From the NCBI RefSeq assembly GCF_900103665.1, contig NZ_FNGY01000007.1, positions 186,001-250,000 on the forward strand: 64,000 bases of DNA. The letters run 5' to 3'. A program made the position numbers and the translations under genes. Positions within the stretch are counted from its first letter, which is position 1; each line of letters starts with the position of its first letter. This document shows, piece by piece, positions 18,995 to 26,094 of the stretch. This stretch comes from Pedobacter steynii (lineage in GTDB: Bacteria; Bacteroidota; Bacteroidia; Sphingobacteriales; Sphingobacteriaceae). Under the pieces are notes generated by a model. That model was not told the DNA's origin. It did no database searches and worked only from the letters and a program-made list of their open reading frames with translations.

Positions 18995-19433
18995 AAATAA
19001 TTAATAAAAGGTTTTACTAAATGAGGTTTTTAATCTAAATCAATTCTATTTTTTAACTATTGTATGAATTGACGATCATCCTCAATACCTGTATATTTTA
19101 CATTTTACAGATCAGAATTTAACATCAACAACAATATAGATAGACTTGACAATCAACAGGCTACAAGTTATTAGATTAAATGCAATCTATAATAATTTAT
19201 AAAGAAAAACAACATTAATATTTAACCATAAAGTTTATTTCCTGCTAAAAACTTACAATCATCAACAGCATTCACTTATACGACCAATAAATTAACTTAT
19301 AAAACCCACCTAAATCATAAAAATAAAGAAAGCACACAATCGTAACTCAAATGATTCATGCGCATTCCGGACACTTATCCTGCATTTAGACAATTGCCTT
19401 GGACAACAATATTCTTTTTTCTATTTTGTGTTT
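18995..19433. other. AT-rich intergenic region between divergent genes
   Basis: About 440 bases, strongly AT-rich, with no supported coding frame. It must hold the promoters for the leftward DUF5977/Rhs operon and the rightward Dabb-domain gene, but I found no exact TAnnTTTG element on either strand and will not assign one. Confidence 0.5.
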
Positions 19434-19841
19434 ATGAAGAAATCCAACCGAAGAAAATTTCTAGGAACAGCTGCAGCAATTGCAGTTGGAACTGCAGCAG
19501 CTGCGATGCCATTATCAGATAAAAACAAATTACAGCCGGTGGCACATCATGTATTCTTTTGGTTGAAAAATCCAGATTCGAAAGCTGACCGTGATCAATT
19601 GATTAAAGGAATAAAGACCTTGTCAAAAATAGAAACTGTTCAGAACATTCACGTCGGCATAGTAGCCAGCACAGAGAAACGTGAGGTCATAGACAGCAGT
19701 TGGAGTGTATCTGAGTTGTTATTTTTTAAGGATCTTGAAGGACAGGCGATCTATCAGACACATCCCTTACACCTTCAATTTATAAAAGACTGTAGCCATC
19801 TTTGGAGCAAAGTCCTTGTTTACGACATTATCGAGGCTTAA
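19434..19841 (+). CDS. Dabb (stress-response A/B barrel) family protein with Tat signal
   Basis: About 135 residues from the ATG at 19434 (a GTG two codons earlier is less likely). The N-terminus KKSNRRKFLGTAAAIAVG is a twin-arginine export signal, so the protein folds before export. The mature part fits the Dabb ferredoxin-like dimer: VAHHVFFWLKNPDS, a helix with LIKGIKTLSKIETVQNIHVG, and YQTHPLHLQFIKDCSHLW near the end. Related plant and bacterial proteins are small dimeric enzymes or ligand binders; no specific substrate can be assigned. It stands alone between leftward genes. Confidence 0.85.
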   Translation: MKKSNRRKFLGTAAAIAVGTAAAAMPLSDKNKLQPVAHHVFFWLKNPDSKADRDQLIKGIKTLSKIETVQNIHVGIVASTEKREVIDSSWSVSELLFFKDLEGQAIYQTHPLHLQFIKDCSHLWSKVLVYDIIEA

Positions 19842-19992
19842 TTCTCATTTTACCCGGTCCAATTTTATTGGATTGAATCTGATACTAAAGTGATTATTTA
19901 TGTAGCTTTCAGCTTACCTTTTTACAGAATGAAAGATGTCTAATTCCAGATCACCAATAAAAAAATCAGCTGAACCATTAAGTAAACAGATA

Positions 19993-20385
19993 TTAGGGCA
20001 GCGTTAAGAACATAGAGTCTATTACTTTTGGTTCAACCCCATCCTCTTTTAATCCGATTTTTAATACACCCTTGCCAACTGTCAGGAAAGCTATTGAATT
20101 ATATCTATCGTAATGTTTTAATAAATGCTCTTCCCCTTCCTGGATCTTTCTAATTTGAATCCCGCTTTGAACCGTTGCATTTCCATTGACCCGATAGAAG
20201 GCTAAAGCATAGGGCTTTCCATAAATCCTAACAGTTCTTATCCGTTCATTTTCTACGGTCAGTAAATCAAAAGTTAAAAAGACATACCCAATATATCCTA
20301 CTACAGAAAGTACGATTGTAAACAATATAATTTTTAAAGGTCCCATCGCTCTACTAAGCATTTTTAAGAATTTCAGTTCTTCCAC
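19993..20385 (-). CDS. Small membrane-anchored protein
   Basis: 130 residues. One membrane segment near the N-terminus (IILFTIVLSVVGYIGYVFLTF) is followed by a beta-rich domain of about 90 residues (RIRTVRIYGKPYALAFYRVNGNATVQSG, read as two strands). No family was recognised. It overlaps the end of the preceding lipoprotein gene by 13 bases and is last of four leftward genes. Because its neighbour is related to an Rhs-array remnant, an immunity or envelope-protection role is possible. Confidence 0.7.
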   Translation of the reverse strand: MEELKFLKMLSRAMGPLKIILFTIVLSVVGYIGYVFLTFDLLTVENERIRTVRIYGKPYALAFYRVNGNATVQSGIQIRKIQEGEEHLLKHYDRYNSIAFLTVGKGVLKIGLKEDGVEPKVIDSMFLTLP

Positions 20386-20747
20386 TCTTCTATTTTAAAA
20401 GAAGTGATTACCGAATCCTTTGAATAAAAAAAAGTCAGATCTTTTGAATAAACAGGGTCAATATCATTGCCATAATCAACGGCAATTCTATAGCTTATTA
20501 AATTCGCTTCTTCATGATCAGGATTTCCTAAATATTTAACCAGCTGAGCACAATTTAAACCCAACAATTTATGATTCGTCGTCAAATCTTTAAGCATCAG
20601 AGGACGGTATATTGAAGGATATGCAGGATCAGATTGCCCGTTCCATTTGGTCTTTTCAAAATCAATATTCTGATTACAGGAGGAGATAAAAATCAAGATA
20701 ATTATAACCTGGAGTACTTTAAACAAAGTTTTAGCAAAACTGATCAT
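20373..20747 (-). CDS. Small lipoprotein related to the remnant in the Rhs array
   Basis: 124 residues with a lipoprotein signal (IIILIFISSCNQN). The mature part includes YRPLMLKDLTTNH, LVKYLGNPDHEEAN and DYGNDIDPVYSKDLTFFY. The LGNPD piece is typical of small Bacteroidota lipoproteins that resemble the SmpA/BamE fold, but this is a weak likeness. Its sequence reappears, broken and with a deletion, at about 8405-8515 beside a displaced Rhs tip. It may therefore belong to a family of Rhs-associated immunity lipoproteins and be an orphan here. It overlaps the next gene. Confidence 0.75.
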   Translation of the reverse strand: MISFAKTLFKVLQVIIILIFISSCNQNIDFEKTKWNGQSDPAYPSIYRPLMLKDLTTNHKLLGLNCAQLVKYLGNPDHEEANLISYRIAVDYGNDIDPVYSKDLTFFYSKDSVITSFKIEEWKN

Positions 20748-20775
20748 ATTCTCTATTCGTTAGCATCTGGAATTA

Positions 20776-21267
20776 TTATTTAGGTACTTCTTTCAAATAA
20801 TAGGAAGATGCCGGAATCGGTTTATTTTTCCCGAAAACTTCATCAATCTCAAATTGTGCCTGAGTGTAACCCAATTCTTTAGATTTCAACAGGTAATACA
20901 ATGCCATATTTTTGGTCGCCTCATCATTACTATAGAGACTAAGACCATCTATAGTAACCTGATCGTTCATTATCATAAATAAATGATAGTATGCTTGCGG
21001 GCATTTGTATTTATTGGCCATAATTAGCGCGTAGTAATAAAGTTCATACATCTGACTATGCAATAAATAAGCATTAGATATCTCGCCATAGGCTTTAAAG
21101 TCTCCTTCATGAATTGCCTTTTTCCAAAGCTTAAGCGTTTCTTCCTTGTTGGATATCAATTTAGTATGATGAGGAATCTCAGCGATAAATTGCTCTTTTT
21201 TTTCATTTTTACATGACAGCAATAGCATCGATACTAAGCATATAAGGAGAGAAACGTTCGTTTTCAT
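20776..21267 (-). CDS. Lipoprotein with Sel1/TPR-like helices
   Basis: 163 residues with a lipoprotein signal (LICLVSMLLLSCKNE). The mature part is helical, with LWKKAIHEGDFKAYGEISNAY and ALYYLLKSKELGYTQAQFEID, which resemble Sel1-like repeats (the latter close to A..YL.KA.ELG...A). Such repeats bind other proteins. It lies 8 bases downstream of the 102-residue gene and 28 bases upstream of the next lipoprotein gene, as part of the same leftward set. The partner is unknown. Confidence 0.75.
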   Translation of the reverse strand: MKTNVSLLICLVSMLLLSCKNEKKEQFIAEIPHHTKLISNKEETLKLWKKAIHEGDFKAYGEISNAYLLHSQMYELYYYALIMANKYKCPQAYYHLFMIMNDQVTIDGLSLYSNDEATKNMALYYLLKSKELGYTQAQFEIDEVFGKNKPIPASSYYLKEVPK

Positions 21268-21275
21268 CAGAAATT

Positions 21276-21584
21276 TTATTTAGAAAGAATCACTTCCCCA
21301 GTTTTATATTTGATCAGTTTATATATCAGCGATTCTTTTTCTTTTATCAAGGAATCACCTACATTCATTTTTTCATTAAACCTCCAACTCGTCGATAGAC
21401 CATAAGATTTACCATTGACCACAACGGTAGGTGTGTTTTTTTCATTGTAATCGATCTTTTCTATCAATCCATTAAGTTGATATTTTTTCTCTTTTTTGTC
21501 AGATATTGCATCAAGGACCTTAAAACCTAAAAAAAATAAAGATCCAATAATTAAATACTTTTTCAGTTTGTTGTTTTCGCTCAT
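21276..21584 (-). CDS. Small membrane-anchored protein of unknown function
   Basis: 102 residues. A single N-terminal membrane segment (YLIIGSLFFLGFKVLDAIS) is followed by a small beta-barrel-like domain with IEKIDYNEKNTPTVVVNGKS and MNVGDSLIKEKES. The pattern of a short strand set ending in 'GDS..K...S..' is common in Bacteroidota lipoproteins of unknown role. It is first in the leftward four-gene set and divergent from the membrane protein/XRE pair, so the palindrome at 21661-21691 could serve both directions. Confidence 0.65.
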   Translation of the reverse strand: MSENNKLKKYLIIGSLFFLGFKVLDAISDKKEKKYQLNGLIEKIDYNEKNTPTVVVNGKSYGLSTSWRFNEKMNVGDSLIKEKESLIYKLIKYKTGEVILSK

Positions 21585-21660
21585 TTAGCACTTAAATACT
21601 TTACGACTAAAATTAGGGAAAGCCCATTAGATTGGAAAGGAATAATTTTCATAAAATGTA

Positions 21661-21698
21661 AAGTAAACTTGTCTTTTTGAAAAGTTTACTTATCTTTG
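21661..21698 (+). promoter_or_regulatory. Promoter with palindromic operator candidate for the XRE operon
   Basis: TATCTTTG at 21691-21698 matches the Bacteroidota -7 element exactly and TTG at 21669-21671 fits the -33 element with a 19-base spacer. A perfect inverted repeat, AAGTAAACTT (21661-21670) and AAGTTTACTT (21682-21691), brackets the spacer. Its half-site AGTAAACTT recurs right after the XRE stop codon at 22303-22311. A DNA-binding protein on this site would block polymerase, so autoregulation by the XRE protein is likely. Confidence 0.65.
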
Positions 21699-21720
21699 AA
21701 CATACTTAAAACTTAACATC

Positions 21721-22089
21721 ATGGATAGAAGATCTAAGCCCTTTGCTAAACTATTTAATTTTCAAAAGTATGTCGGTATTTTCTGTATCGTTATTGGGAC
21801 CCCCATATTCCTGCTGGATACAAATAAGGGTGCTGAAATGTTGTTATTAGTAGGTCTTTTCACCTTGTTTACCGCTTCCCAGAAACTGGAAGACGAGAGA
21901 TCGGTAAACTTAAAAACATCGTCACTTTATATTTCGTTTATTTTAGCTTATGTTTTTAAAATCCTGAGTTCAAATCTCTATTCACATCATCTGTTTCCGA
22001 TAGAAATGACAGCGATTAATCATTTTATGATATTGGTATTCTCTCTTTCTCTTGTAATTTATTACTTCAGGTTTTATTCTTTCAGGTAG
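21721..22089 (+). CDS. Small membrane protein paired with XRE regulator
   Basis: 122 residues with four hydrophobic segments (YVGIFCIVIGTPIFLL, AEMLLLVGLFTLFTA, SSLYISFILAYVFKIL, HFMILVFSLSLVIYYF). No catalytic motif was seen. It stands 10 bases upstream of a small XRE-type regulator and shares its promoter. In Firmicutes and Bacteroidota such pairs are common and the membrane partner may sense a signal, but nothing in the sequence shows what. Confidence 0.75.
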   Translation: MDRRSKPFAKLFNFQKYVGIFCIVIGTPIFLLDTNKGAEMLLLVGLFTLFTASQKLEDERSVNLKTSSLYISFILAYVFKILSSNLYSHHLFPIEMTAINHFMILVFSLSLVIYYFRFYSFR

Positions 22090-22099
22090 CTAAACCAAA

Positions 22100-22303
22100 A
22101 TGACCAATTCGATAAAAGTAGAACGCGCAAAAAGAAACATCACCCAGGCACAGCTGGCAGAAAACCTAAGTGTTTCGCGCCAAACCATTAATTCGATTGA
22201 AATCGGGAAATTTATCCCCTCCACTTTACTTGCCTTGAAAATTGCAAAGTTTTTCAACAGCACTGTAGATGAAATTTTCAAGCTTGAAGACAATGAATTT
22301 TGA
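22100..22303 (+). CDS. XRE-family helix-turn-helix transcriptional regulator
   Basis: 67 residues, nearly all a lambda-repressor-like HTH: KVERAKRNITQAQLAENLSV (helices 1-2), SRQTINSIEIGKFIPS (recognition helix) and LLALKIAKFFNSTVDEIFKL. This is the short Cro-like class with the typical end 'TVDEIF'. It probably binds the palindrome upstream of its operon (21661-21691). It is the second gene after the small membrane protein. Confidence 0.9.
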   Translation: MTNSIKVERAKRNITQAQLAENLSVSRQTINSIEIGKFIPSTLLALKIAKFFNSTVDEIFKLEDNEF

Positions 22304-22422
22304 GTAAACTTAGAACCGTAGAAGTCTTTCTCTGAAAAACGGACATACCTCTCCCCTGGAAACGAATACCGAACCCGTTTCCTCTAGCATCTTTAATCAC
22401 TTTTCTACTAAATCCATATCAA

Positions 22423-23265
22423 TCAACTGGGTTTCCCGGGAAGATTATCCAACTTGCTCTTTAGCGCCAGGTATTCTGTTTCCAGATTCCGGAAAGCCTT
22501 GGTTACGACAATTGCATTGCCACTAAGCTCAATATACGCTAAATAACTGGCTGCAACCTGATCAAACCTCGTTTTCAAAGCCTCATACTTTTTCTTTTGA
22601 TGTCGCTCTTCTGCAGTTTCTGCTTCACCATTCAGATTTCCAAAATATACACTATTGGAAATCTCTTTACCATCAGCAGATTTAAAGCACATGTACACCT
22701 CTATAGGCTGATCGGAAAGCGATTCATTAAGTTTCACAAAGTGTTTTCCATCTTCTCTTTTTGCTGCATTCAGGTAGCTCGAAGCATCCTCAAGACCCGG
22801 ATAACAAAGCAAGATCATTGCGATATCGTCCTCGTGATTTCCAGTCTCCAGAGGGCTGGAATCCCAGCTAAGCTCCAATCCGGCCGCTGTTTTAACCAAT
22901 TTGGTATCCCTGGGTGCAGCTAAGCTCCCCTGACTAACCATTGCCTTGCTGTAATCGATTTTAAGGTTCGGGTACTCCCCCTTCAACGCAAATTTCTTGT
23001 TGTAAGAGGTTGCCAGGTTATGAGGATTTTTGACCGTTCCCCTTGCCTCGAGTTCAAAGCCTATGTTAATGAATTTCAACACACTTTCTGGTCTTGAAAA
23101 GCCCATCGTCACTGCCATAGCCTGACAATTGACCAGTTGTTTCTGACTTGATTTTGTCCTTCTGCCCACCATACGTGTAACAGGCTGTCCTTTTAACATG
23201 TAATGGACTAGTTTTCCGATTTTTCCATTCGGATGGCCATAAGGGCCGTTTTTAGATATAGCCAT
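22423..23265 (-). CDS. DUF6266 family protein
   Basis: About 280 residues; the ATG at 23263-23265 (MAISKNGPYGHPNGKIGK) is preferred over an upstream TTG. The first 60 residues carry the family's conserved GKIGKLVHYMLKGQPVTRMVG and RRTKSSQKQLVNCQA pattern, followed by a beta-rich body, a fibronectin-like stretch (GLELSWDSSP) and a coiled-coil C-terminus (RHQKKKYEALKTRFDQVAAS). These proteins are widespread and often multicopy in Bacteroidota; the function is unknown. The gene is not in an operon here. Confidence 0.85.
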   Translation of the reverse strand: MAISKNGPYGHPNGKIGKLVHYMLKGQPVTRMVGRRTKSSQKQLVNCQAMAVTMGFSRPESVLKFINIGFELEARGTVKNPHNLATSYNKKFALKGEYPNLKIDYSKAMVSQGSLAAPRDTKLVKTAAGLELSWDSSPLETGNHEDDIAMILLCYPGLEDASSYLNAAKREDGKHFVKLNESLSDQPIEVYMCFKSADGKEISNSVYFGNLNGEAETAEERHQKKKYEALKTRFDQVAASYLAYIELSGNAIVVTKAFRNLETEYLALKSKLDNLPGKPS

Positions 23266-23689
23266 AACCAAAATATTAATTAATTTAATTTTAAGATACG
23301 AATAAATTTTAGGAAGATCATATCTTAGCTATAAATCCGGTTGTTTTCCGCTGAAGATCTGTGTCCAATGTGTTAACGTAGTTGACGGCCTAATCAAAGA
23401 AGCAATAGCGCTTGAATTTGCCTTTAGAAAGGCTTCAGGCCTGATAAGGCCCTACAAACCCTTTACAGGTAGCCCAATAAAACTCAAGCGGGCGTAACCA
23501 CATATCGACAACATATTCCAAAGAGCACTTTCACAAAAGCAACAACAAACAATCTCAATAAAACAATAGAATTGACAATAAGGAAACAAACAGCAACTTG
23601 ATTTAATTCACCTCCTAAATCCGGGTCATGATTTCCCGGAAAAGATCCAGATCTGGAACAATAATTAAATAATTCATTGCGCTAATAAT
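23266..23689. other. Intergenic region without supported gene
   Basis: About 420 bases. A short rightward open stretch at 23372-23497 (VNVVDGLIKEAIALEFAF and on) has no start and no recognised family; it could be a worn gene end. Otherwise I see nothing that can be assigned. Confidence 0.35.
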
Positions 23690-24310
23690 TTAATTCGGAG
23701 AGCCTAACCGTACATTTCTTCCCACAGTAACTGAATGATCACCTTCATCAGTTGTCACGGCTTTCATTGAAATCATTTCATGCAGTGTGTAAATATGATA
23801 TACTTCAAACTCTAAAAGACTAGTGACCCAGCCTTTAAACCAATCTGGCTTTTCTTTAACAGTCTTCCTTTTCCAGCGGGCCTTAATGCGCCACATCTTC
23901 GCAACGTTGCCATTGGTTACTTTCAGATATACCTTATTCGCATTGAGCTCAGCTCTAAAAAAGTCATCAGCTTCAGGTACACTGAAACCGTCGTTAAAAT
24001 TTTGTATAATAAAAATATCGTTATAATAATAGCACTCATTGTCAAGACGATCTCCGATATACAAAGCAATACGCCATTTGCCAGGATCAGGTACAACGGA
24101 ATAACGAATTGGACCATCGTCGTAACGAACGTTAAAAGATTTCTGTCCTGGTTTTATACTATCCATAGGATCAGGTTTCACAAAGCCCTTCTTCCCATAA
24201 CTACGGATCAGAAAAATATCCTTTTCAAAAATGCTGTCTGTTGACTGAGAGAAGGCTTGAGTCCCGATGAAGACCAGTAAAATGGCAAACGTGGAATGGT
24301 ATACTTTCAT
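23690..24310 (-). CDS. Secreted protein of unknown function
   Basis: 206 residues with a signal peptide (STFAILLVFIGTQAFSQS). The mature part is beta-rich, with IRYSVVPDPGKWRIALYIGD and WRIKARWKRKTVKEKPDWFKG; the alternating aromatic and basic residues fit a small beta-barrel or sandwich. No family was recognised. It stands alone, without an obvious partner, upstream of a gene remnant and IS-like repeats. Confidence 0.65.
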   Translation of the reverse strand: MKVYHSTFAILLVFIGTQAFSQSTDSIFEKDIFLIRSYGKKGFVKPDPMDSIKPGQKSFNVRYDDGPIRYSVVPDPGKWRIALYIGDRLDNECYYYNDIFIIQNFNDGFSVPEADDFFRAELNANKVYLKVTNGNVAKMWRIKARWKRKTVKEKPDWFKGWVTSLLEFEVYHIYTLHEMISMKAVTTDEGDHSVTVGRNVRLGSPN

Positions 24311-24381
24311 TTGGTTAATTTAATATAAAAACCCCACTAATAATAAACAAAAGTTTAGCTAAATTAAACACGTAATTTTAC

Positions 24382-24534
24382 TCATCGATAAAGATCATTT
24401 TCCTCTTGTTTCAGAGATGTATCCCAACCACTTAGCATCAATTCGATATCACTTTTGGTAACTTCGTCAAAACCGATTATCAGTTTTACCTTTCCAGTAT
24501 AATAATAAATTAAATTTTTAACCCTCCAAAACAA
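24382..24534 (-). pseudogene. C-terminal gene remnant
   Basis: A 50-codon open stretch without a start reads LFWRVKNLIYYYTGKVKLI, then IGFDEVTKSDIELMLSGWDT, and ends at TGA (24382-24384). The protein-like composition and abrupt upstream stop next to IS-like repeats suggest the end of a gene truncated by an insertion. The family was not recognised. Confidence 0.35.
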
Positions 24535-24545
24535 TCAACTAAAAA

Positions 24546-24585
24546 GCGGACAAGACCAACTGTCAACCTATAGGCGGATGAGACC
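24546..24585. repeat. Two direct repeats resembling an IS21-type end
   Basis: GCGGACAAGACC (24546-24557) and GCGGATGAGACC (24574-24585) are near copies 28 bases apart. Several spaced copies of a short motif are typical of IS21-family termini. No transposase gene remains beside them. Confidence 0.3.
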
Positions 24586-24590
24586 GATAT

Positions 24591-26093
24591 TTAATACCAC
24601 TGTTGCCCATTGCTCGTATAGATAAATGGCCTGCTCAAATTGCGCTCATCTAGTCCCTTTTTGATTCTGTAAAGTGAATTTGATGGCAAATTTTTAAAAT
24701 CTATTATAGAATCTCTCTCAGCAATTTGAGTACCATGGTCCTTCCATTGACTATTTTCATCTAAATAACTTAATGTATATTTTTCTCCTTTTTTTATCCA
24801 GGAGTCAGATCCGGTGTTTACTTTTGATACAGTCAAATTTGTCACAGCATGATATAAAGGCCTATATTTCTTAACAACTCCTGCAGTATCCAATAAAAAT
24901 GCCTGTCCATAAAGAGAATAGCTTTTACCGTTGGGAATTGCCAAACAATAGAGAATATTCCGACCCATTTCCTTAAAAACAACTTTTTTGTTTTGGTCTA
25001 TTTTTCCCCAAAAAACCGGCTGCCATCTTCCATAATTGTATGCGCATATATAAGCAAATTTTTTACTGATGGCTTTGGGTAATAAGAAACCAACATCACT
25101 GGTTTTAATATGAGAACTTGTTACGTCCAACCAATGGTCATGCTTTATAGAATTTATGAGAAAAGAATCCATTCCTAAATAAGGTTTGATCTCTTTAGTC
25201 CAAATTAGATGTCTCTTAAACGTAAATCTGAAAATTTTTGCTGCCCCCCATAATCTATATTGTGGATAAATATTACCATTTGAATCCAAACCAACTGCGG
25301 CTGCATGTCCAGAATTTCTGGAGCCCCACATAGGAACATAATCAACAGTCGCAGGTATCCCTACGCTACGTAACAGATAAGCATTGGCATTTGCCTCGCT
25401 ACTACAATCGCCTTTTCTTACACTTTTTATCCATTTAAACGAAGGAGCAGCATTAGTATAGGCAATATGTTCCTCACTATAATTGAACCAGCCTTCATTA
25501 CGGCCGTCAACTGCACCGATAAGAAATAAAACAGCCCTATCCAACGACATAGTATCGACTAAATTATCACTAATCGACTCAGCTATTAAACTCTTGTTTC
25601 TAAGAAAAAAATAATTCCTCCAGTCCCCAGGCTCTTCCCAATAAATCTTATAAGGCAACAAATAATTGAGAAGAACATCTTTCTTCACACGCTTTGTCCA
25701 TGGAACATTTTTACAAAAAACATCGAAAGCATTGATTTGGTCTTCAATGAATTCATTACTCAATTCCTTGGCATCTTTAACCTGAATCACTTTAAAGATT
25801 AAATTACTGTCTCTTATTGTTTTTTTAAGATTTTCGGAATTAACTATTGTATCAAAATCGATTTTCACTTCTTTCCCTGTTTCTTCGTTGAATGCTATTA
25901 ATTTTTCTGAGACCTGGTTTTCAAGATTTTCTTTCAAAAATTCTACTGCCTGAAGCTTTATAGAATCTTTAGAATCCTTTGAATATTTCGAAATTAGCAT
26001 ATCTATATCAACACCTTTTTCTCTATTGCAAGCACATATTGTTGCAATTAACAATAGACAGAATAACAATTGTTTAGCTCTTAAATTTGTCAT
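24591..26093 (-). CDS. Transglutaminase-like lipoprotein
   Basis: 500 residues with a lipoprotein signal (LLFCLLLIATICACNRE). A transglutaminase-like core lies near residues 225-290: VRKGDCSSEANANAYLLRS supplies the candidate catalytic cysteine (about 228) and NSGHAAAVGLDSNG the histidine (about 265), with acidic residues after. The C-terminal part has beta-sandwich-like stretches (PNGKSYSLYGQAFLLD). Such proteins can be cysteine proteases or acyltransferases, and the substrate is unknown. It starts 1 base from the end of the SusD-like gene, so the two form an operon and are likely to sit together on the outer membrane. Confidence 0.85.
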   Translation of the reverse strand: MTNLRAKQLLFCLLLIATICACNREKGVDIDMLISKYSKDSKDSIKLQAVEFLKENLENQVSEKLIAFNEETGKEVKIDFDTIVNSENLKKTIRDSNLIFKVIQVKDAKELSNEFIEDQINAFDVFCKNVPWTKRVKKDVLLNYLLPYKIYWEEPGDWRNYFFLRNKSLIAESISDNLVDTMSLDRAVLFLIGAVDGRNEGWFNYSEEHIAYTNAAPSFKWIKSVRKGDCSSEANANAYLLRSVGIPATVDYVPMWGSRNSGHAAAVGLDSNGNIYPQYRLWGAAKIFRFTFKRHLIWTKEIKPYLGMDSFLINSIKHDHWLDVTSSHIKTSDVGFLLPKAISKKFAYICAYNYGRWQPVFWGKIDQNKKVVFKEMGRNILYCLAIPNGKSYSLYGQAFLLDTAGVVKKYRPLYHAVTNLTVSKVNTGSDSWIKKGEKYTLSYLDENSQWKDHGTQIAERDSIIDFKNLPSNSLYRIKKGLDERNLSRPFIYTSNGQQWY

Positions 26094-26094
26094 T

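Noticed and set aside
19422..19428. TATTTTG as promoter of the Dabb gene
   Set aside because: It is one base short of TAnnTTTG and lies only five bases before the ATG.
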